DNA of 5,011 nt from Hyphomicrobiales bacterium (lineage in GTDB: Bacteria > Pseudomonadota > Alphaproteobacteria > Rhizobiales > Aestuariivirgaceae). Positions 1 to 5,011 of the stretch are shown one piece after another. Below the pieces are notes generated by a model that had not been told where the DNA came from, ran no database searches, and worked only from the letters and a program-made list of their open reading frames with translations. The stretch's first letter is position 1; each line of letters begins with the position of its first letter. The stretch is taken from assembly GCA_025362535.1 (NCBI GenBank), contig JANYGE010000059.1, forward strand, positions 1 through 5,011, read 5' to 3'. The translations under genes were made by a program, and so were the position numbers.

Positions 1-1319
1 AAGCGGTGACCACAGGTGCGGCAGAGTGTAAGGGGAGCAAAGCCACGGCGGTTGAGAAAGAGCAAAGCTTGATCGCCTGCCGCCAATGTATCCGTCACCG
101 CATTTACCAATGGCGTTGAAAGCCAAGTGCCTGGCTCGAGCTTTTCGCGCGTCATATCAATGCGCGTGGTTTCGGGGAGTTCGGGGCGGCCGTGGCGATC
201 TTTCAGTTTCACCACGCCATAGCGCTCACGATCAACATTCACCATGGATTCAAGCGACGGTGTGGCTGATGAGAGGACCACAGGGAATTTTCCAACCGAT
301 CCATAAAGCACGGCCATATCACGGGCATGATAAGGCACACCATCGTCTTGTTTATAGGCACTCTCATGTTCCTCATCGACCACGATGAGGCCGAGCCTGG
401 CCCAAGGTAAAAACAAGGCAGATCTTGCGCCAACCACAATGCGGGCCTTGCCTTCTGCTACGCCGCGCCAAACCCGTTCGCGTTCACGCGGGCGAAGCTC
501 TGAATGCCATTGTGCGGGTTCACAGCCGAAGCGGGTTTCTACACGGGCAATGAAGGGGGCGGTTAAAGCGATTTCAGGGAGCAGCAATAAAACCTGTTTG
601 CCCGCCGCTAAGGATGCGGCTATGGCTTCAAAATAAACTTCAGTTTTGCCAGAACCGGTAACGCCATCGAGCAGCATCACCTTATGGCTGCGCGTGGCCA
701 CCATTTGGCGAAGCGCTGCAGCCGCCGCCGTTTGATCCTTGCTCAGCGAGTGGCTTCCAGCGTTGAGATCAGGTTCAGCAAAGCTTCTATGCGCTGGCAG
801 GGCCACCGCTTCGAGGGCACCCGCACTGACCAAAGCTTTAACGACTGAGACACCCACTCCCGCAGCCTCGGCCAACTCGCTTGCTTTCATGGCCAAGCCG
901 GAGGCGGCGACTTCTAAAACTCTGGCGCGTTGCGTTGTGAGTTTGGCAGGTTTTACCACACCCAGACGATAAGCAATATTCTGCCTCGTGCCCTCAAAAG
1001 CTGATGGCACACGCAGCACCATGCGCAAGACATTGCCGGCGGGTTCCAAATAATAGGCGGCCAACCAATCAACAAATTTCCGGTGCGCTTCGGTCATCGG
1101 TGGCATATCAAACACCTGGGTTAAGTCGCGCATTTTCATATTGGTGGCAACCGCCGGACGTAATGCCCAAACCACACCAATCACAGCGCGCGGGCCGAGC
1201 GGAACCTCAACGTAGCTCCCCACGGCAATGGCCATGCCCTCCGGAACACGGTAGGAATATGCCGTGTCTAAAGCCAGCGGCAGCAGCACATCAGCAAATT
1301 GGGCGGAATCGGAATTCAT
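1..1319 (-). CDS. priA: Primosomal protein N' (PriA replication-restart helicase), N-terminal part, cut by left window edge
   Basis: PriA is a DNA-dependent ATPase and 3'-5' helicase that recognises stalled or collapsed forks and starts reloading of the replicative helicase. I read the minus strand by hand: it is open from the ATG at 1319-1317 to the window edge, giving 439 residues of a protein that is usually about 730. Visible in order: an N-terminal 3'-DNA-end-binding domain (residues about 8-105, starting FADVLLPLALDTAYSYRVP), a winged-helix-like stretch (about 120-180), then helicase lobe 1 with Walker A GVTGSGKTE (219-227), VGARSALFLP (296-305), the DEEH box (315-318) followed by the aromatic-rich loop SAYKQDDGVPYHARD, and LSSATPSLES (349-358). 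Lobe 2 begins with FLNRRGFAP, and the first zinc-ligand pair CRTC (Cys433, Cys436) lies at the edge. The start fits because family members begin about ten residues before the LPLxLDxxYxYxVP motif. No clear Shine-Dalgarno is seen upstream. It is divergent from pabB. The identification is secure; only the C-terminus is missing. Confidence 0.97.
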   Translation of the reverse strand, partial: MNSDSAQFADVLLPLALDTAYSYRVPEGMAIAVGSYVEVPLGPRAVIGVVWALRPAVATNMKMRDLTQVFDMPPMTEAHRKFVDWLAAYYLEPAGNVLRMVLRVPSAFEGTRQNIAYRLGVVKPAKLTTQRARVLEVAASGLAMKASELAEAAGVGVSVVKALVSAGALEAVALPAHRSFAEPDLNAGSHSLSKDQTAAAAALRQMVATRSHKVMLLDGVTGSGKTEVYFEAIAASLAAGKQVLLLLPEIALTAPFIARVETRFGCEPAQWHSELRPRERERVWRGVAEGKARIVVGARSALFLPWARLGLIVVDEEHESAYKQDDGVPYHARDMAVLYGSVGKFPVVLSSATPSLESMVNVDRERYGVVKLKDRHGRPELPETTRIDMTREKLEPGTWLSTPLVNAVTDTLAAGDQALLFLNRRGFAPLTLCRTCGHR

Positions 1320-1320
1320 A

Positions 1321-1346
1321 GTGACTTGAATAGACTTTGAAGTCAC
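1321..1346. repeat. Inverted repeat in priA/pabB divergent region, possible operator
   Basis: GTGACTT (1321-1327) and AAGTCAC (1340-1346) are perfect 7-bp inverted arms with a 12-bp spacer. Two further matching pairs lie inside (AA 1329-1330 with TT 1337-1338). The same stretch also reads as a near direct repeat, GACTTGAA (1323-1330) and GACTTTGAA (1333-1341). It starts one base upstream of the priA start codon and covers the proposed pabB -35 hexamer, so a dimeric regulator bound here could affect both genes. That role is inference; a 7+7 repeat can arise by chance, and I do not recognise it as a known operator. Confidence 0.35.
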
Positions 1347-1365
1347 CCGCTTCCAGCCCTATATA
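1337..1365 (+). promoter_or_regulatory. Candidate sigma70-type promoter for the pab genes
   Basis: TTGAAG at 1337-1342 matches the TTGACA -35 consensus at four of six positions. After a 17-bp spacer, TATATA at 1360-1365 matches TATAAT at four of six. An alternative -10, TATATT at 1362-1367, matches five of six but with a 19-bp spacer. This is the only AT-rich patch in a 53-bp intergenic region, which must hold the promoter unless transcription starts inside priA. Initiation about 7 bp past the -10 would fall at or within a base or two of the pabB ATG at 1373. Confidence 0.45.
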
Positions 1366-1372
1366 TTTCGAA

Positions 1373-2668
1373 ATGAAACCACATGTTCGTGAAATTCTTT
1401 ATTTGGAGCCTGCTGCGCTTGCAGCGCGGCTGCACAGCGAAGCGCATGTGACGTTGCTTGAAAGTGTGATGCGGCATGAGCATTTGGGGCGTTATTCTTT
1501 TTTGGCGTGTAATCCTGCGCTGACTTTGCGCAATGCCTCGCTTGATGAGATTCGCGCTGTGCTGGCGCAGCATACTCAAGAAACTGTGGCTGGTCTGCCG
1601 CCTTTTCAAGGGGGCCTGGCCGGCTATTTTTCGTATGAGTTTGGCCGAGCGTTGGAAACCCATTCCAAACTTCCGAAGTTTGCCACGCTCTGCCCGGAGG
1701 TGATTTTACATCGCTATGACACAGTGATCAGCTTTGATCATATGCAAGAAAAAGCCTGGATTGTTTCGCGCGATGAGGCGGAAACTGATGCCTTAGAAAA
1801 ACTGTTAAAGCGCAAAGCAACAGCTTTGGGTTCGCCGGTGATTGAAAATTGGAAGTCGAACTTCACCCGTCCTGATTATGAAACAGCTGTTCAAAAAATT
1901 GTCGACTATATTTTGGCGGGCGATATTTTTCAGGCCAATATCACGCAGTGTTTCAGCGCCGATATTCCTAAAGGGTTTGATGGCTTTGCGTTCTATCGGC
2001 GCTTGCGCGAGATGAATCCGGCCACCTTTGCGGCTTATCTTGACTATGGCGATGTGCAGATTGTTTCAAGCTCGCCGGAGCGTTTGGTGGAGATTGAAAA
2101 TCGTGTCGCTGAGGCGCGGCCAATTAAGGGCACAAGGCGGCGCGATACGGATGAGGCACGCGATGCTGAATTGATTGTTGAACTGCAAGCCAGCCGCAAG
2201 GACCGCGCTGAAAATGTGATGATCGTGGATTTGCTGCGCAATGATCTTTCGCGCATTGCAAAGCCGGGCACGGTGAAAGTTCCGGTGCTGTGTGGCTTGG
2301 AATCTTATGCCAATGTGCATCATCTAGTCTCCGTGGTGCAGGGCGATCTGCGCGACGGGATTGATTTGATCGATGTGCTCGTAGCCGTATTTCCCGGTGG
2401 CTCGATTACCGGTGCGCCCAAAATTCGCGCCATGGAAATTATTGCAGAACTCGAACAACAGTCACGCGGGGTTTATTGTGGCGCCATTGGGTATCTTGGT
2501 TTCAATGGTGCTTGTGATTTAAATATCGCCATTCGCACCGCCTTGTTTGCAGGTGGTAAGGCCCATGTGGCGGGCGGCGGCGGCATTACGGCGCGTTCAC
2601 AACCTGCCGCTGAATATGAAGAGAGCCTCACCAAAATCAAACGTATCATGGAGGCTTTCGCGCCATGA
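1373..2668 (+). CDS. pabB: Aminodeoxychorismate synthase component I
   Basis: Aminates chorismate at C4 to give ADC, using ammonia from the PabA partner; cytosolic, first committed step to PABA and folate. From the ATG at 1373 it has 431 residues, normal for PabB. The N-terminal region (about 1-150) includes LLESVMRHEHLGRYSFLACNP-type sequence of the anthranilate synthase I fold. The chorismate-binding domain follows (about 165-430) with DIFQANITQ, SSSPERLV, PIKGTRRR, ENVMIVDLLRNDL, ESYANVHHLVS, FPGGSITGAPK and the C-terminal GGGGITARS. The Lys in PIKGT (residue 252) is the nucleophile typical of PabB; anthranilate synthase TrpE usually has Ala there (PIAGT), so PabB is preferred. A TTG at 1337 would add 12 residues, but these (KSPASSPIYFE) resemble no family sequence and the TTG lies within the proposed -35. 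No Shine-Dalgarno precedes either start. The stop overlaps the pabA start (ATGA). Confidence 0.93.
   Translation: MKPHVREILYLEPAALAARLHSEAHVTLLESVMRHEHLGRYSFLACNPALTLRNASLDEIRAVLAQHTQETVAGLPPFQGGLAGYFSYEFGRALETHSKLPKFATLCPEVILHRYDTVISFDHMQEKAWIVSRDEAETDALEKLLKRKATALGSPVIENWKSNFTRPDYETAVQKIVDYILAGDIFQANITQCFSADIPKGFDGFAFYRRLREMNPATFAAYLDYGDVQIVSSSPERLVEIENRVAEARPIKGTRRRDTDEARDAELIVELQASRKDRAENVMIVDLLRNDLSRIAKPGTVKVPVLCGLESYANVHHLVSVVQGDLRDGIDLIDVLVAVFPGGSITGAPKIRAMEIIAELEQQSRGVYCGAIGYLGFNGACDLNIAIRTALFAGGKAHVAGGGGITARSQPAAEYEESLTKIKRIMEAFAP
2650..2654 (+). promoter_or_regulatory. Ribosome binding site of pabA, inside the end of pabB
   Basis: GGAGG lies 10 bases before the pabA ATG at 2665, within the last codons of pabB. 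It is a strong Shine-Dalgarno that fixes the pabA start and, with the ATGA overlap, supports coupled translation of the two synthase subunits. Confidence 0.7.
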
Positions 2669-3222
2669 TCCTTATCATCGATAACTATGACAGTTTTGTT
2701 TTCAATGTGGCGCGTTACTTTGAAGAACTCGGCGAGAAAACCCGTGTGGTTCGGAATGATGAGGTCGTCGCTGCTGATCTTCACGCCAAAGCCATCGTGA
2801 TTTCGCCCGGTCCCTGCACACCACATGAAGCTGGCATGTCGATGGAGATTGTGCGCAATTATTCCGGCAAGCTGCCGATCCTCGGCATTTGTTTAGGCCA
2901 TCAAGTGATTGGGGAAGTGTTTGGCGGCGTGGTGACGCGTGCAATGCGTCCGATGCATGGTGATAGTTCGGAGATTGATCATGATAGTTCGGGTCTATTC
3001 GCTGGCCTGCCACAGAAATTTTCCGCCGGGCGGTATCATTCGCTAATCGTTGAAAAACTTGAAGGCACAGATTTAAGCGAGACGGCCCATTCTGACGATG
3101 GGGAAATTATGGGATTAAAGCATAAACACCACCCCACCTTCGGCGTACAGTTTCATCCTGAGTCGATTTTGACGGAACATGGCTATGATTTGCTCCGCAA
3201 TTTTTTAAAGGCTGTGCCATGA
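2665..3222 (+). CDS. pabA: Aminodeoxychorismate synthase component II (glutamine amidotransferase)
   Basis: Class I glutamine amidotransferase subunit that hydrolyses glutamine and channels ammonia to PabB. At 185 residues it is full length for the PabA/TrpG family. It starts with the typical MILIIDNYDSF and carries the oxyanion-hole segment SPGPCTP (about 47-53), the nucleophile Cys76 in GICLGHQ, MHGDSS (97-102), and the His164/Glu166 pair in QFHPES, so the Cys-His-Glu triad is intact. Its start overlaps the pabB stop and its own stop overlaps the pabC start, both as ATGA, which suggests equimolar coupled synthesis. PabA and TrpG cannot be told apart reliably by sequence, and in some bacteria one protein serves both synthases. 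Neighbouring pabB and pabC make the PABA role the primary call; sharing with a TrpE elsewhere is possible. Confidence 0.93.
   Translation: MILIIDNYDSFVFNVARYFEELGEKTRVVRNDEVVAADLHAKAIVISPGPCTPHEAGMSMEIVRNYSGKLPILGICLGHQVIGEVFGGVVTRAMRPMHGDSSEIDHDSSGLFAGLPQKFSAGRYHSLIVEKLEGTDLSETAHSDDGEIMGLKHKHHPTFGVQFHPESILTEHGYDLLRNFLKAVP
3207..3211 (+). promoter_or_regulatory. Ribosome binding site of pabC, inside the end of pabA
   Basis: AAAGG ends seven bases before the pabC ATG at 3219. This is good spacing and supports that start, which shares its ATGA with the pabA stop. Confidence 0.55.
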
Positions 3223-4007
3223 GTATTGTTTGGTTCAATGGGGGATTTGTGGAAGGGCGCTTAAGCCTTGATGCGGCTGATCGCGGCTTAACGCTCGGTG
3301 ATGGTATTTTTGAAACGCTTGCCGTTCATGGTGCTCGCGCCATTTGGCTTGATGAACATCTAACGCGCATGGCGGTGGCTGCCGATGAACTTGGGCTTGG
3401 TTTTGATGGCGCAAAAATCAGAGCTGCTGTTGCTGCGGTTTTGGCGCAGAATAAATTTACCACGGCTTCATTGCGCATTACACTAACGCGCGGCGTTGTG
3501 GAGCCGCGCACACTAACAGGGTTTGGTGCGTCACCCAGCCTGTTGGTTTCGCTTTCTGAATTTAATTCCGCTCTGTCGCAAACAATCACGCTTGCCGTGT
3601 CTTCAATCCGTCGCAATGAAACAGCCCCATCATCACGTCTCAAAACCCTATCTTATATTGATAACATCGCCGCTGCACGTGAAGTATCAGCGCGAGCTGA
3701 TGACGCTTTGATGCTGAATAGCGCTGGCCATGTGGCTTGCACCACGATTGGGAACTTGTTTTTATTGAAAAATGATCAGCTGATTACGCCGCGCGCAGAT
3801 CAGGGCATATTAAGTGGAATTACCCGCGCCAAGCTTTTGAGCCAAGCGCAAGAGCAGGTTGTGACTCTGGCGGATTTGCATGCTGCTGACGCTGTGTTTC
3901 GCACCAATAGTTTGCGGCTTGTCACACAGATCACAAAGCTGGATAATAAGCCCCTTGGCAACCGCTCATTAGAACATATTAGAGACTTCATTGCGAAAAG
4001 GATGTGA
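3219..4007 (+). CDS. pabC: Class IV PLP enzyme, probable aminodeoxychorismate lyase
   Basis: Probable ADC lyase, cleaving 4-amino-4-deoxychorismate to PABA and pyruvate. It has 262 residues, normal for PabC. Class IV fold marks: WFNGGFVEG at the start, [14 protein letters not shown] (24-37) and LDEHLTRM (44-51) in the small domain, then [12 protein letters not shown] with the probable PLP-binding Lys142, [11 protein letters not shown] (162-172), NLFLL (179-183), [14 protein letters not shown] (190-203) and DAVFRTNS (224-231). Oddity: the family motif G-x-V-x-E-x4-N-L-F reads [12 protein letters not shown] here, so the usual Glu that contacts the PLP pyridine nitrogen is Cys174. The same superfamily includes branched-chain and D-amino acid aminotransferases, which sequence alone does not fully exclude. 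The ATGA overlap with pabA and the complete pabB-pabA set argue for the lyase. It ends four bases before the transaldolase gene. Confidence 0.85.
   Translation: MSIVWFNGGFVEGRLSLDAADRGLTLGDGIFETLAVHGARAIWLDEHLTRMAVAADELGLGFDGAKIRAAVAAVLAQNKFTTASLRITLTRGVVEPRTLTGFGASPSLLVSLSEFNSALSQTITLAVSSIRRNETAPSSRLKTLSYIDNIAAAREVSARADDALMLNSAGHVACTTIGNLFLLKNDQLITPRADQGILSGITRAKLLSQAQEQVVTLADLHAADAVFRTNSLRLVTQITKLDNKPLGNRSLEHIRDFIAKRM
3998..4002 (+). promoter_or_regulatory. Ribosome binding site of the transaldolase gene, spanning the end of pabC
   Basis: AAGGA, within the purine run AAAAGGA (3996-4002), precedes the ATG at 4012 by nine bases. It decides for 4012 over the in-frame upstream TTG at 3991, which would lie inside pabC and before this site. 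Confidence 0.65.
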
Positions 4008-4011
4008 CCCC

Positions 4012-4665
4012 ATGAAATTTTTTGCCGATACTGCTGATGTTGCCGAAATCCGTGAAATCAAAGACATGGGGCTTCTGGATGGTGTGACCACCAATCCTTC
4101 CCTCATTGCAAAGGCGGGCCGTCCCTTCAAAGAGGTGGTCGCTGAAATTTGCAGCTTTGTGGAAGGTCCGGTGAGTGCCGAAGTGGCTGCGCTTGATTTT
4201 GATGGCATGATCAGAGAAGGAAATATCTTGCGCAAGATTGCCAAGAATATTGCGATCAAAGTGCCTCTGACAGTGGAAGGTCTTAAAGCCTGTAAGGTGT
4301 TTTCATCTGAAGGCACCATGGTGAATGTCACTTTATGTTTCAGTGCCAATCAAGCGCTGCTTGCCGCCAAAGCGGGCGCTACGTTCATTTCGCCTTTCGT
4401 CGGCAGGCTTGATGATATTAACATTGACGGTATGGAGTTGATTTCTGAGATCCGACAGATTTACGACAATTATGATTATGACACGAATATTCTGGCGGCC
4501 TCGATCCGAACTGCAAATCACATCCGGCAGGCCGCTCTCATCGGCGCAGATTATGCCACTGCTCCACCTGCGGTTTTGAAGGGTCTGGTCAAACATCCGC
4601 TCACTGATAAGGGCATTGAATCCTTCTTGGCCGATTGGAAAAAGACCGGGCAAACCATTGTGTGA
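4012..4665 (+). CDS. tal: Short-form transaldolase (TalC/FSA family)
   Basis: Transfers a dihydroxyacetone unit between sugar phosphates in the non-oxidative pentose phosphate pathway (sedoheptulose-7-P + glyceraldehyde-3-P to fructose-6-P + erythrose-4-P). At 217 residues it matches the small TalC/FSA subfamily rather than the approximately 320-residue TalB type. It opens [13 protein letters not shown], with DGVTTNPSL (23-31), SAEVAALD (55-62), the Schiff-base Lys83 in AIKVPLT, NVTLCFS (105-111), SPFVGRLDD (127-135), ILAASIR (160-166) and GADYATAPP. Phe129 in SPFVGR and Glu57 in SAEV are found where fructose-6-phosphate aldolases such as E. coli FsaA have Tyr and Gln, so transaldolase is more likely than FSA; the activity itself is inferred. 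The gene follows pabC by four bases with its own Shine-Dalgarno, so it is probably cotranscribed with pabBAC. No Rho-independent terminator is visible after it. Confidence 0.92.
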   Translation: MKFFADTADVAEIREIKDMGLLDGVTTNPSLIAKAGRPFKEVVAEICSFVEGPVSAEVAALDFDGMIREGNILRKIAKNIAIKVPLTVEGLKACKVFSSEGTMVNVTLCFSANQALLAAKAGATFISPFVGRLDDINIDGMELISEIRQIYDNYDYDTNILAASIRTANHIRQAALIGADYATAPPAVLKGLVKHPLTDKGIESFLADWKKTGQTIV

Positions 4666-4679
4666 TGTAAAGTAAGGTG

Positions 4680-4715
4680 GTGAGCCAGCTTGCAACCCTG
4701 CTGCCAATTCGCTAG
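4680..4715 (+). other. Tiny leucine-containing reading frame before leuB, possible leader peptide
   Basis: GTG at 4680 (or the adjacent GTG at 4677) opens an 11-12 codon frame reading V-S-Q-L-A-T-L-L-P-I-R and ending at TAG 4713-4715. Three of its eleven residues are Leu, including a CTG-CTG pair. A weak purine-rich stretch (AAGTAAGG, 4670-4677) precedes it. Its stop lies in the 5' arm of the hairpin at 4709-4742. Leader peptides of leucine operons have this design, but so short a frame with common CTG codons can easily be chance. Confidence 0.15.
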
Positions 4716-4742
4716 GCATGCCGCGAAACGTTAACCTAGCGA
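4709..4742 (+). repeat. Inverted repeat / RNA hairpin over the leuB ribosome-binding region
   Basis: TCGCTAGG (4709-4716) and CCTAGCGA (4735-4742) form a perfect 8-bp stem with an 18-base loop. The loop side contains the palindromes GGCATGCC (4715-4722, overlapping the 5' arm) and AACGTT (4727-4732). The 3' arm ends seven bases before the leuB ATG and covers the purine-rich GCGAGA that is the only candidate Shine-Dalgarno. No T-run follows, so it is not a Rho-independent terminator. It could sequester the ribosome-binding site or, as DNA, serve as an operator. Confidence 0.45.
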
Positions 4743-4749
4743 GATTATC

Positions 4750-5011
4750 ATGGCCTCTTATAATATTTTCCTGCTCCCCGGTGATGGTATTGGCCCAGAA
4801 GTGATGGCCGAAGTGGAAAAGATTTTAGCGTGGTTTACCAAGCAAGGTATTGCCACTTTCAATACGGATCGCGGGCTTGTTGGTGGTTGTGCTTATGATG
4901 CGCATGGCAAAGCAATTTCTGAATCTGACATGGTAAAAGCGCAAAGCGCTGATGCTGTGCTGTTCGGTGCCGTGGGCGGACCGAAATGGGATAAGGTGCC
5001 TTATGAGGCGC
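4750..5011 (+). CDS. leuB: 3-isopropylmalate dehydrogenase, N-terminal part, cut by right window edge
   Basis: NAD-dependent oxidative decarboxylation of 3-isopropylmalate to 2-ketoisocaproate, the third step specific to leucine synthesis, in the cytosol. The 87 residues visible (family about 360-370) begin MASYNIFLLPGDGIGPEVMAE, the standard LeuB opening, with LLPGDGIGPEV at 8-18, GLVGGCAYDAHG (42-53), and DAVLFGAVGGPKWD (68-81). The last is typical of LeuB and differs from isocitrate or tartrate dehydrogenase relatives. The ATG at 4750 fits the family start two to four residues before the first beta strand. The only Shine-Dalgarno-like bases are GCGAGA at 4739-4744, inside the 3' side of a hairpin. 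The 84-base gap after the transaldolase gene and this structure suggest separate control from the pab genes. No leuC or leuD is seen next to it on this side. Confidence 0.95.
   Translation, partial: MASYNIFLLPGDGIGPEVMAEVEKILAWFTKQGIATFNTDRGLVGGCAYDAHGKAISESDMVKAQSADAVLFGAVGGPKWDKVPYEA

Noticed and set aside
86..1321. Several plus-strand open frames of 77-105 codons across positions 86-1321
   Set aside because: They lie opposite the continuous minus-strand PriA frame, which carries all expected helicase motifs; their translations show no family features.
1337..1372. TTG start for pabB adding 12 residues
   Set aside because: No Shine-Dalgarno, added residues unlike the family, and the codon falls in the proposed -35 hexamer; ATG at 1373 gives a normal N-terminus.
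1373..2668. Reading this gene as trpE (anthranilate synthase component I)
   Set aside because: The motif is PIKGT with the PabB-type Lys, the length is PabB-like (about 430), and pabC lies in the same operon.
2473..3013. Minus-strand frames of 103-117 codons over the pabB/pabA junction
   Set aside because: They are antisense shadows of two well-conserved genes with intact motifs.
3991..4011. Upstream TTG start for the transaldolase
   Set aside because: It lies inside pabC ahead of the AAGGA site; the family starts at MKFFxDTA, matching ATG 4012.
4333..4719. Minus-strand 128-codon frame over the end of tal
   Set aside because: It is antisense to the conserved C-terminal half of the transaldolase and shows no recognisable protein features.
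4666..4749. Rho-independent terminator between tal and leuB
   Set aside because: The only stem (4709-4742) has a long 18-base loop and is followed by GATTATCATGG rather than a T-run.

Overview
The window looks like ordinary chromosomal DNA from an alphaproteobacterium, probably Hyphomicrobiales (Rhizobiales)-like. That placement is an inference from moderate GC content, the character of the PriA, short-type transaldolase and LeuB proteins, and my recollection that priA and tal/fsa lie close together in that group. It is not a database result. Coding density is very high. No rRNA, tRNA, CRISPR array, insertion sequence or phage-like segment is visible.

Layout: positions 1-1319 (minus strand) hold the N-terminal 439 residues of PriA, the replication-restart helicase, cut off by the window edge inside its zinc-binding region. 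A short divergent intergenic region (1320-1372) follows. It contains a 7+7 bp inverted repeat and a plausible sigma70-type promoter for the rightward genes. Positions 1373-4007 (plus strand) hold a complete three-gene set for p-aminobenzoate (PABA) synthesis: pabB, pabA and pabC. Both junctions are 4-bp ATGA stop/start overlaps. Four bases later begins a 217-residue short transaldolase (4012-4665) with its own Shine-Dalgarno. An 84-bp gap with an 8-bp perfect hairpin precedes the start of leuB (4750-5011, cut by the right edge).

How the genes work together: PabA releases ammonia from glutamine, PabB uses it to aminate chorismate to 4-amino-4-deoxychorismate (ADC), and PabC splits ADC to PABA and pyruvate for folate. 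Transaldolase interconverts sugar phosphates including erythrose-4-phosphate, a precursor of chorismate, so its position at the end of the pab genes makes metabolic sense, although that link is inference. PriA and LeuB are neighbours without an obvious functional tie.

I see no previously undescribed system here. The points most worth a second look are: (a) the PabC-like protein has Cys where class IV PLP enzymes usually have the Glu that contacts the PLP ring nitrogen; (b) the pabB promoter is placed so that its mRNA may be leaderless; (c) the divergent-region inverted repeat overlaps that promoter's -35; (d) a hairpin occupies the leuB ribosome-binding region, preceded by a tiny leucine-containing reading frame.
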